Assembly (NCBI GenBank): GCA_937894535.1
Contig: CALBHI010000182.1
Location: forward strand, 1-5,947
Direction of reading: 5' to 3'
DNA: 5,947 nucleotides
From: an uncultured Verrucomicrobiota bacterium
GTDB lineage: Bacteria; Verrucomicrobiota; Kiritimatiellia; CAIVKH01
The notes under the pieces were generated by a model. That model had not been told where the DNA came from. It ran no database searches and saw only the letters and a list, made by a program, of their open reading frames with translations. Made by a program: the position numbers and the translations under genes. Of the stretch, positions 1-5,947 are shown one piece after another. How positions within the stretch are numbered: position 1 is the stretch's first letter; each line of letters starts with the position of its first letter.

Positions 1-356
1 GAGGTCGGTTCCCTGGGCGAGAGGAACTGGCTCGCGGTAATGTCACCCAGACCCGAATCCCCCTTCCCGCGGACCGGAATGTCGTCCTGGTCCACGAGCG
101 GCACGATCGTGCGGGAGATCAGGTTCCACTCCGCATCGAGGGTGATCGGAATGACCGGCTGGATATTCAGGCGATGTTGCGAACCTTCGTCGCGCGGACC
201 GATGTGTTCATCGTAATTGTATTGCAACGGCACGCTGACCAGACTGGCCACCGGATTGGCCAGCTTCTTGGCCAACTCCGCCGCCTCGTCGGCCGCCACG
301 GCCGAACGTGCAACCAACATCAACCCCATGACCACGATGACGGACGCTGTTCGCAT
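1..356 (-). CDS. Outer-membrane channel-like protein ('transporter'/neuromedin U-type family), N-terminal part
   Basis: The reading frame starts with ATG at 356 and stays open to the left edge, giving the first 118 residues; the C-terminus is missing. Residues 1-22 form a Sec signal peptide (hydrophobic core VIVVMGLMLV, end AVA|AD). After it come a short helical stretch (EAAELAKKLANPVASL) and then alternating strands with the signatures VPLQYNYDEHIGP, LNIQPVIPI, WNLISRTIVPL and SGLGDI. From memory these are typical of a family of exported barrel proteins of about 250-300 residues, often annotated 'transporter' or, misleadingly, 'neuromedin U', and loosely related to the phenol meta-pathway barrel proteins. 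A role as an outer-membrane channel for a small hydrophobic or aromatic substrate is inference. The start is chosen because AAGGAG lies 5 bases upstream and the signal peptide begins there. In-frame ATGs further upstream would only add a polar leader. It is the last visible gene of the string, 78 bases after the 52-residue membrane protein. Confidence 0.75.
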   Translation of the reverse strand, partial: MRTASVIVVMGLMLVARSAVAADEAAELAKKLANPVASLVSVPLQYNYDEHIGPRDEGSQHRLNIQPVIPITLDAEWNLISRTIVPLVDQDDIPVRGKGDSGLGDITASQFLSPREPT

Positions 357-361
357 TGTAG

Positions 362-367
362 CTCCTT
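362..367 (-). promoter_or_regulatory. Ribosome binding site of the channel-like gene
   Basis: Read on the minus strand this is AAGGAG, 5 bases before the ATG at 356. It decides the start: three further in-frame ATGs lie 30-48 bases upstream, but they have no comparable site and would put a polar leader in front of the signal peptide. Confidence 0.7.
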
Positions 368-434
368 GATTTACGTACTCATCCATGTGCATACACCAAC
401 CCATACACCGCGAAGCCATCAGCCCACCAATGGC

Positions 435-593
435 TCAACGGCCGACCAGCGGGCAACCCTCGCACACACGCGACGACCGGCGACAGACCAACCACCGCAT
501 CAACAAAATGCCGGCCACGACCGCCAGAGACAACGCCACCACGACCAGCGTTCCGCTCGGCACCAACGGCCGCGTGTAGAACCAGTCGACCAT
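435..593 (-). CDS. Small single-helix membrane protein (52 residues), unknown function
   Basis: ATG at 593 follows the stop of the upstream DUF1254 gene after 25 bases, in the same direction. The product has a short N-terminus (MVDWFYTRPLVPSG), one strongly hydrophobic segment at about residues 14-36 (TLVVVALSLAVVAGILLMRW), and a short basic tail with Cys37, Arg38, Arg39 and a Cys44-Glu-Gly-Cys47 pair. By the positive-inside rule the tail would face the cytoplasm. The ribosome site is weak: GAGG lies about 12 bases upstream. The open frame also extends back to an ATG at 644 inside the preceding gene, which adds a charged, non-hydrophobic stretch and is less likely. I do not recognise a family. 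Evidence for it being real is the clean membrane segment and its snug position in the gene string. It could still be a chance open frame in GC-rich DNA. Confidence 0.55.
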   Translation of the reverse strand: MVDWFYTRPLVPSGTLVVVALSLAVVAGILLMRWLVCRRSSRVCEGCPLVGR

Positions 594-618
594 GTGCGGC
601 GATTGCCTCAACCTTGCT

Positions 619-2058
619 TTACTGTGCCGGGACCAGCACGGCATCCTGCTGCCGCTGCACCACCGGAGGATTCCACTTCCCGGTCAATGCATCCGACTTG
701 GGGGCATAGAGCCGCATGGTCAACCCAAATGGTCCTTCAGGGGCCGGAAGCCAGTTGGCCTCGTTGTCCTTGCCCGGATTATCATGCTGGATGTACAGGT
801 CAAGGGATCCATCGCGGTTGACGTTGAACGGCATCCAACTGCTGACGGCAAAGCGGTTCAGCTCGTTTGCAACCTGGAACCCCTCCTGGTCATACAGCGT
901 AATGGACCAGAATCCATTCACCGGCGGAAGACTTCCCTTGTCAAAATGAATCACGTACCGGTGCGCTCCATTCAGCGGTTGGCCGTTGTTGTCCGCCAGG
1001 TTGAGCGGATAGATGGCGTCCTCGGGCAGGTTGGCGCCCAGACCGACCTGGGCTACGATCGCCCGTTTCAGGTAATAGTTCCCGTACACACCCATGGTGT
1101 CGGTATTCATGGACCACCCGTTGGCAATGCGTGCCAGCGAAGCAACCTTCCACTGCATCAGTTTCTGCGCCTCATCCACGGACGATTCCAGCGCCTGCCG
1201 GACAACGGGATCAAGGCTGGCATAGTCGAGGCTCTTGCCGGCTTCAAGACCAAGGCGCTTCATCCGGGCGAGGATCGGCTGATCGGTAACGTGGGGCGGA
1301 TTCACCTTGAGCACTTCAAGGGCACGGGTGAAGTACTGATCGGCCGGCATGGTGTCCACAAGCACCTTCGGCGGCGTCTTCATATCGACCGAGGGATCCA
1401 CCGTGACCGTCGGAGCCGGAACATCCTGTTGGCCCCACAAGGACAAGGGCGTAATGACGTACCCGGCCTGGATGGCATGGACCGCCTCGTAATCCGCGGG
1501 GCCATCGGTTTTGGTTCGGCCGATGATCCAGACATACGGCGTGGGCGCGTTGATGCGCTCAACACCGTCAGGAGCCTGACCCTCCCAACCCGGCGGCGTT
1601 ATCAGGAAGTGACCGGCCTTGGTGCCGGTGGTACGCCATCCCGGCGAGGCAAACACATCCGACCACATGTCGAGCATGGGCAGGAGATAAAAGCGGCCAC
1701 CGGTATCCGGGGCGGAAACAATCATCGGCTCCTGCGTCAGATCCAGCCAGGCTGACGAATACAGGGTGTCGAAATTCGGACGCACCACGACCTTCATGTC
1801 GGCGGGCGGATAGGCCGGCATGTGATGGAAGGCGTTCATCGGCCCCTTCCCGAACTCCTTGCCAGCCTCGATGTTCGACATCTGCAGCCGTGTGACCTCC
1901 ATCGACATCAACGGATAGAAATAGACATACGCCTCGACGGCGATGTCATGTGCCTCGTCCGGGCTCAGGCTTTGCGTCTCTGCCTGCGCGATTCCGCCGA
2001 ACAAACAGGCACCAGCCACCAGCGCCGACATGATTTTTTTGCTGCATCTTGCGTTCAT
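619..2058 (-). CDS. Exported DUF1254/DUF1214 domain protein (second copy)
   Basis: A 479-residue protein with a signal peptide at residues 1-26 (basic start, hydrophobic core, end AQA|ET). Cys18 sits in the core but is not in a good lipobox, so signal peptidase I cleavage is preferred. The N-terminal DUF1254 domain spans roughly residues 35-170, with EAYVYFYPL (42-50), RPNFDTLYSSAWLDL (93-107) and ITPPGWEG (153-160). The C-terminal DUF1214 domain spans about 345-460, with GSLPPVNGFWSITLY (375-389), LYIQHDNPG (421-429) and NWLPAP (435-440). Length and domain order are typical of the family. Structures of relatives exist (for example Vibrio VPA0735), but to my knowledge no reaction is firmly established; it is probably a periplasmic enzyme or binding protein. 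GAAGGAG lies 8 bases before the ATG. It follows its paralogue after only 34 bases, so the two are very likely co-translated from one message. Its tail is about 10 residues longer than that of the paralogue. Confidence 0.9.
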   Translation of the reverse strand: MNARCSKKIMSALVAGACLFGGIAQAETQSLSPDEAHDIAVEAYVYFYPLMSMEVTRLQMSNIEAGKEFGKGPMNAFHHMPAYPPADMKVVVRPNFDTLYSSAWLDLTQEPMIVSAPDTGGRFYLLPMLDMWSDVFASPGWRTTGTKAGHFLITPPGWEGQAPDGVERINAPTPYVWIIGRTKTDGPADYEAVHAIQAGYVITPLSLWGQQDVPAPTVTVDPSVDMKTPPKVLVDTMPADQYFTRALEVLKVNPPHVTDQPILARMKRLGLEAGKSLDYASLDPVVRQALESSVDEAQKLMQWKVASLARIANGWSMNTDTMGVYGNYYLKRAIVAQVGLGANLPEDAIYPLNLADNNGQPLNGAHRYVIHFDKGSLPPVNGFWSITLYDQEGFQVANELNRFAVSSWMPFNVNRDGSLDLYIQHDNPGKDNEANWLPAPEGPFGLTMRLYAPKSDALTGKWNPPVVQRQQDAVLVPAQ

Positions 2059-2066
2059 TGCATGCT

Positions 2067-2073
2067 CTCCTTC
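2067..2073 (-). promoter_or_regulatory. Ribosome binding site of the second DUF1254/DUF1214 gene
   Basis: GAAGGAG on the minus strand, 8 bases before the ATG at 2058. It is a strong site within the 34-base gap between the two paralogous genes, which contains no hairpin. This supports independent efficient initiation on a shared transcript. Confidence 0.7.
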
Positions 2074-2092
2074 GTTTCCTGGATTGCAAATA

Positions 2093-3493
2093 CTATTGAG
2101 CCACCGTCACATGCGGCGGCTTCCATGTTCCGTTCAAGGCATCGTCCTTCGGCCAGTAGAGGCGCAACGCGCACCAGAACGGTCCTTGTGGAGCAGGCAG
2201 CCAGTTGGATTCCTTGTCCGCGCCCGGCGAGTCGTGCTGGATGTACAGCGTGAGACTGCCGTCGTCGTTCTTCTTGAGATCCGGCAGCATCGGGGAGTTG
2301 ATCAGGTAGCGATTGAGCGGGTTTGCGAAAAGCAGGCTCTCTGGCAACTTGTACATGGTGACCGACCAGAACGCATGGACAGGAGGAAGGCTCCCTGGTT
2401 CGAAGTGCAGGGTATAGCGGTTCAGGGATCCATCGAGCGGATGGCCGTCGGCATCCGTCCGCAGGGCCGGATACATCGCTTCGAAGGCCGAATTGCCATA
2501 GATACCGAGGATGGCGGCGGCGAAACGGTACGCATAGTTGCCGTTCAGGTGTTCCCGGGTTCCGAAGAGGTCGCCCGAAGTGACCTTGCCGGCGGAGACC
2601 TCGTTCATCACGCTGCCGAGGGTCTTCCAGGCATCGGCCATGCCGTCGGCATACGCCTGCTTGATCTCGGGAGGCAGCGAGGCAACATCGATGGTCATGC
2701 CCGCGCCGACACCGATCTGGGCGAACCGTTCCATGAGTTCAACCTCCTCCGGAACGGTCGGGGCATACTGAAGAACAAAATTCAGGATATTGAAAAACGC
2801 GAGCGAGGTTTTCTGTTCTTCGGGTGACAGAGGAGCGATGAAATCAATGGCCGGAGCCGCCGCGGGTGCGGGCTGGCCGAGAAATGCGGAAAGCCCTTGC
2901 ACCTTGTACTCCTGCTGGATCCTTTTCACATTCTCGATATCAGCCGGATTGAACAACTGGGTGCGGTAGATCACCAGTCCGAGTTCGGTTTCCGACCGGA
3001 TGACCGAGGTAATGCCCGGAGGTACTTCGCCTGTCCAACCGGGTCCGGCAAGCAGGAAGGATCCGCCATCGTTGCCCGTTGCACGACTCCCCACGTAGGA
3101 GAAATTGTGCGTGTAGGCATCGATGAACTGAATCGAGAAATAGCGGCCGTCCTCGACCGGAGGCACGGTAAGCACCAACGGCTCCGTCCGCAGATCATAG
3201 CCGAGCATCGAATACGGCGTGTCCGAGTTCGGTGTCTGAACGGCGGTATCCTCGGGCGTAAAGACGCGGCTGATATTGTGGAGCTGGTTCCATGCCCCCT
3301 TATACTGGGGGTTCTGGGTGTCCGAGAAGTACGCATGGAGAATCCGGTAACTGTCCACCAGCGGGAAACCATAGACATAGGCCTCCCGGGCCAAAGCAGC
3401 CACGTGATCCGGCGGCAGCGACACGGATGCGGCACGGACCACAGATAGACCCATGGCAGCAAGTAGAACAGCTAGTGCAACGGATTTCTTCAT
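2093..3493 (-). CDS. Exported DUF1254/DUF1214 domain protein (first copy)
   Basis: A 466-residue protein. The start is set at ATG 3493 because AGGAG lies 9 bases upstream and a classic signal peptide begins there (MKKSVALAVLLAAMGLSVVRA, end about residue 21). The open frame runs back to 3580, but that would overlap the upstream gene and bury the signal. DUF1254 covers about residues 33-170: EAYVYGFPL (37-45), QTPNSDTPYSMLGYDL (86-101), GRYFSIQF (116-123) and LAGPGWTGEVPPG (148-160). A Pro/Ala-rich linker follows at about 206-216 (GQPAPAAAPAI). DUF1214 covers about 340-455: GSLPPVHAFWSVTMY (367-381), LYIQHDSPG (416-424) and NWLPAPQGPF (430-439). It shares architecture and these motifs with the next gene and is a clear but strongly diverged paralogue. 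The product should be periplasmic; reaction and substrate are unknown. Placement behind a sulfatase suggests, without proving, work on the same substrate. Confidence 0.9.
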   Translation of the reverse strand: MKKSVALAVLLAAMGLSVVRAASVSLPPDHVAALAREAYVYGFPLVDSYRILHAYFSDTQNPQYKGAWNQLHNISRVFTPEDTAVQTPNSDTPYSMLGYDLRTEPLVLTVPPVEDGRYFSIQFIDAYTHNFSYVGSRATGNDGGSFLLAGPGWTGEVPPGITSVIRSETELGLVIYRTQLFNPADIENVKRIQQEYKVQGLSAFLGQPAPAAAPAIDFIAPLSPEEQKTSLAFFNILNFVLQYAPTVPEEVELMERFAQIGVGAGMTIDVASLPPEIKQAYADGMADAWKTLGSVMNEVSAGKVTSGDLFGTREHLNGNYAYRFAAAILGIYGNSAFEAMYPALRTDADGHPLDGSLNRYTLHFEPGSLPPVHAFWSVTMYKLPESLLFANPLNRYLINSPMLPDLKKNDDGSLTLYIQHDSPGADKESNWLPAPQGPFWCALRLYWPKDDALNGTWKPPHVTVAQ

Positions 3494-3502
3494 TCGGCAT
3501 TT

Positions 3503-3507
3503 CTCCT
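3503..3507 (-). promoter_or_regulatory. Ribosome binding site setting the start of the first DUF1254/DUF1214 gene
   Basis: AGGAG on the minus strand, 9 bases before the ATG at 3493. It lies in the 22-base gap after the stop of the four-helix membrane protein gene. It favours the 466-residue product over a 495-residue version that would begin inside that upstream gene. Confidence 0.7.
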
Positions 3508-3515
3508 GAGGTATT

Positions 3516-4028
3516 TCATTCACCACGCATTTCCCTTGGTTTGGCGAATACACGCGCCAGAGACCCCTTCCCAAACGCATCCCGTATGACCGAGAGGATG
3601 TTATACGAAAGCAGCCCGGCAGTAACGCAAAGTGCGGTTGTCAGGATATGCGTCCGGTGAACACCCTGCGTCATTTCACCCACGGCTGCGGCAAAACCGC
3701 CATGTTCGTGGCGTGTCTCGAACGCCCGTTCCACCACCAGAACGACCAGGACACCGACTGCATACAACGACGTGCGCAGCACCACATCCAGCCAGGCCGG
3801 TCGCCGGGCGACCCATGAACCCAGGGGTACATGTTCCAGGATCAGCACGACCTTGGACAACACCAACGCCCCAACGACCATTTTGGACAAACCGCGGAAG
3901 GCGATGGCGTATTCGGCCAGAATCAGTTGCTTCAGGGTGACGAAAAAGCCAAACCAAACCGCGAAAAAGACCATGGGCACGATCAGTCCGTGCAACTCCG
4001 CGCCAACCTTTGACTTCCAATCAGCCAT
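3516..4028 (-). CDS. Four-helix inner-membrane protein, conserved-looking but unnamed
   Basis: A 170-residue protein with four predicted membrane segments at about residues 13-36, 47-66, 83-102 and 127-148. It has an amphipathic charged N-terminus (MADWKSKVGAEL) and a basic C-terminal tail (about 149-170). Both ends would be cytoplasmic. There is no cleavable signal peptide. Polar residues within or at the edges of helices include Lys33, Glu39, Lys49, Lys59, Glu65, His66, Arg85 and Glu100. The patterns ELHGLIVPM, LSKVVLILEHVPLGSW and VVLRTSLYAVGVLV resemble a group of uncharacterised bacterial membrane proteins I have seen with no assigned function; that recognition is from memory and no function is claimed. 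A loop between helices 3 and 4 (about 103-126) has several His (107, 109, 124). The ribosome site is modest (AAAGGGG about 10 bases upstream). It sits 16 bases after the sulfatase stop and 22 bases before the first DUF1254 gene. Confidence 0.85.
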   Translation of the reverse strand: MADWKSKVGAELHGLIVPMVFFAVWFGFFVTLKQLILAEYAIAFRGLSKMVVGALVLSKVVLILEHVPLGSWVARRPAWLDVVLRTSLYAVGVLVVLVVERAFETRHEHGGFAAAVGEMTQGVHRTHILTTALCVTAGLLSYNILSVIRDAFGKGSLARVFAKPREMRGE

Positions 4029-4046
4029 ACGACGACGCCCCTTTCC

Positions 4047-5947
4047 CTACTTCAACTGAACGGTGACTTTATCGATCTTACCGCCGAACTGCGTCTCCTC
4101 GGGTCCGTATCCGATGCCCAGCGCCACCGGAGTCTGGTTGTCGAGGCCGATATCCGCCGTCTCGTCCGCCGAAAAGATGGCCGGTTGCGTGCGTTCAATG
4201 CGGCCCTCGGCCACCTTCTCGCCATTGACCGACAGGGTGGCCAGTCCGCCTTTGCCGGGTCCGCCGCCATCATACGCGAACTCCAGGACAATCGTCGCCG
4301 GGCCCGGCGGCAGCGCGTCGGGCGCCTCCACCACGAACCGCTGCAGGCCGAGGAAGTTGTATTCGTAGGCCGGACGTCCCTCGCGCAGGTGCAGCGACCA
4401 ACCGCCAAACCGGCCGCCCTGGACAAGGATCGCGCCGGATGCGCCGCCGTCAGGAATTTCGACCTTGGCGGTGATGGTCTTCGAGCGGTTCTTCACATTG
4501 ATGAAGGTGTTCTCCATCATGCCCTGCATACCCTCGAACAGGTCAAGGGTCGTGCGCGTTCCCATCAGGTCCGGCCGGCCCGCGGTGGCGGCGTTGATCC
4601 GGATGCCGACCCGGTCGTCGATGGGAAGGACATGGTATTTTGCCGCCTCCTCCATGAAGAGCGCCTTCATCTGCTCCAGCTTGTCCGGGTGCGCGGCGGC
4701 GAGGTTGTTGGCGAGGCTGAAATCTTCGCGTACATGGTAAAGGTCCCACACGTCGTCCGCCAGCGGCTTCTGTTCGCCCATGTCCCACGGGGAACGATGG
4801 AGGGTGCGCGCCAGCCAGCCGTCGTGATAAATGGCGCGGTTGCCGAAGATCTCGAAGTATTGCGTGACGTGGCGCTCACTGGCGTCCGCGTCGTTGAAGG
4901 TATAAAGCAGACTCGTGCCCTCGATGGGCGTCTGCGGGGTTCCATTAACCACCTTGGGCTCGGGCAGGCTGGCCGCTTCGAGCACGGTCGGGGCGACGTC
5001 AATCACGTGTCCGAATTGTGTTCGCAGACCTCCCTGCTCGGCAATGCCCTTGGGCCAGTGTATGACCATGCCGTTGCGCGTTCCGCCGAAATCCGAGGCG
5101 ATCTGCTTCGTCCAACTGAACGGGGAATTGAATGCCACCGCCCAACCGGAAGCCATGTGCGGAAACGTCTCCTTGCTGCCCCACTTGTCCATGAGCGGGA
5201 TCAGATCCGCGACGTTTTCACGGACGAAATTGAAATATGTCATCTCGTTGTACATGCCGACCGGCCCGCCCTCGCCACTCGTGCCATTGTCGCCGGCGAT
5301 GTAGAAGATGAGCGTGTTGTCCATCTCCCCCATCTCCTCGATCGCGGAGACGAGTCGACCGATCTGGTGGTCGGTATGTGCGACGAAACCTGCAAAGACC
5401 TCCGCCTGACGGGCGAACAACTTCTGTTCGTCCGCCGACAACGTGTCCCACGCCTTGATTGCTTCGGGGCGCGGGGGCAGTTGCGTGTCCGCCGGGATGA
5501 TGCCGGCCTGCTTCTGGCGCTCGAAGCTGGCCTCGCGAACCTTGTCCCAGCCGGCGTCAAACTGGCCGCGGAATCGGGCGATCCACTCCGGCGGGGCATG
5601 GTGCGGCGCATGCACGGCCCCCGGCGCGTAGTAGATGAAAAAGGGCTTGTCGGGCGTCAGGGATTGTTGGGCGCGAACCCAGTTGACGGCCTGGTCGGTC
5701 ATGTCGTCGGTGAAGTGATAGTTTTCGCGTTTGGGCGGATTAACCTTCTTGACCCCATCGTAAATAAGCGGCGCCCACTGGTCGGTTTCGCCACCGATGA
5801 ACCCGTAGAACTTGTCGAAACCCTGATGCGTGGGCCACCGGTCGAACGGACCCGACACGCTCGTTTCCCACGCGGCCGTTTCGTGCCACTTGCCGAAGGC
5901 GCCGGTGCTGTACCCGTTCAGCCGCAACATTTCCGCCAGCGGGGCGA
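4047..5947 (-). CDS. Arylsulfatase (sulfatase family PF00884), N-terminus beyond the window
   Basis: The frame is open to the right edge. An internal Met at 5930 is not the start, because the codons before it (APLAE) continue the fold. Counting from that Met, visible residues match the alkaline-phosphatase-like sulfatase core: FGKWH (Lys14, His16), HAPHHAP (His107), the metal-binding AGDNGTSGEGG (Asp214, Asn215) and TKQIASDFGGTRNG (Lys275). These correspond to Pseudomonas arylsulfatase Lys113, His115, His211, Asp317, Asn318 and Lys375. The formylglycine motif (CxPxR or SxPxR) should lie just upstream, so Cys or Ser type cannot be told. After the core, about residues 480-627 form a beta-rich C-terminal domain ending in GGKIDKVTVQLK, as in the long (about 750-790 residue) bacterial arylsulfatases. 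It hydrolyses sulfate esters, probably in the periplasm; the signal peptide is not visible. About 120-160 residues are missing. It is the first visible gene of the string. Confidence 0.93.
   Translation of the reverse strand, partial: APLAEMLRLNGYSTGAFGKWHETAAWETSVSGPFDRWPTHQGFDKFYGFIGGETDQWAPLIYDGVKKVNPPKRENYHFTDDMTDQAVNWVRAQQSLTPDKPFFIYYAPGAVHAPHHAPPEWIARFRGQFDAGWDKVREASFERQKQAGIIPADTQLPPRPEAIKAWDTLSADEQKLFARQAEVFAGFVAHTDHQIGRLVSAIEEMGEMDNTLIFYIAGDNGTSGEGGPVGMYNEMTYFNFVRENVADLIPLMDKWGSKETFPHMASGWAVAFNSPFSWTKQIASDFGGTRNGMVIHWPKGIAEQGGLRTQFGHVIDVAPTVLEAASLPEPKVVNGTPQTPIEGTSLLYTFNDADASERHVTQYFEIFGNRAIYHDGWLARTLHRSPWDMGEQKPLADDVWDLYHVREDFSLANNLAAAHPDKLEQMKALFMEEAAKYHVLPIDDRVGIRINAATAGRPDLMGTRTTLDLFEGMQGMMENTFINVKNRSKTITAKVEIPDGGASGAILVQGGRFGGWSLHLREGRPAYEYNFLGLQRFVVEAPDALPPGPATIVLEFAYDGGGPGKGGLATLSVNGEKVAEGRIERTQPAIFSADETADIGLDNQTPVALGIGYGPEETQFGGKIDKVTVQLK

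Noticed and set aside
390..409. Two copies of CATACACC 12 bases apart upstream of the channel gene, considered as an operator
   Set aside because: Two 8-base copies within one short gap are weak evidence. There is no symmetry and no regulator gene in view, so this may be chance.
594..644. A longer version of the 52-residue membrane protein starting at ATG 644
   Set aside because: It would overlap the end of the DUF1254 gene and adds 17 polar residues with no hydrophobic or domain signal. ATG 593 just after that gene's stop fits better.
174..821. A 215-codon plus-strand open frame over the channel and small membrane protein genes
   Set aside because: The translation is low-complexity (His/Gln/Arg/Pro-rich) and antisense to better supported genes.
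592..1755. A 387-codon open frame on the plus strand opposite the second DUF1254/DUF1214 gene
   Set aside because: It lies antisense to a gene with clear domain motifs. Its translation is rich in Arg, His and Gly with no recognisable domain, typical of a mirror frame in GC-rich coding DNA.
1943..2827. A 294-codon plus-strand open frame spanning the junction of the two DUF1254/DUF1214 genes
   Set aside because: It is antisense to both real genes, crosses their intergenic gap, and has no domain or convincing ribosome site.
3494..3580. A 29-residue N-terminal extension of the first DUF1254/DUF1214 protein
   Set aside because: It would overlap the end of the four-helix protein gene and place a polar segment before an evident signal peptide. 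The ATG at 3493 has a good ribosome site.

Overview
All recognisable genes in this window lie on the minus strand and are read from the right-hand edge towards the left. They form one tight gene string of six: an arylsulfatase (its 5' end lies beyond the right edge), a four-helix membrane protein, two exported DUF1254/DUF1214 proteins in tandem, a 52-residue single-helix membrane protein, and the beginning of an outer-membrane channel-like protein (its 3' end lies beyond the left edge). Gaps between neighbours are about 16, 22, 34, 25 and 78 bases. I see no terminator-like hairpin in any of them, so one polycistronic transcript is likely. Its promoter is not visible and should lie upstream of the sulfatase, outside the window, although the 78-base gap before the channel gene could hold an internal promoter.

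The DNA is GC-rich (near 60% by eye). Sec-type signal peptides with Ala-X-Ala ends and a barrel-type outer-membrane protein point to a Gram-negative bacterium. An arylsulfatase beside a channel of the 'neuromedin U/transporter' family would fit Planctomycetota/Verrucomicrobiota-like or proteobacterial environmental bacteria, but I cannot place the organism from this sequence. There are no RNA genes, mobile elements, CRISPR arrays or large repeats, and no gap without a gene exceeds about 80 bases.

The layout suggests an envelope-based catabolic or uptake cassette. The channel would admit a substrate, the sulfatase would remove sulfate in the periplasm, and the two DUF1254/DUF1214 proteins, whose biochemical role is not established, would act in the same compartment. 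The two small membrane proteins have no assignable function. That functional link is inference from gene order. The parts that look least described are the two membrane proteins and the paired, strongly diverged DUF1254/DUF1214 paralogues.
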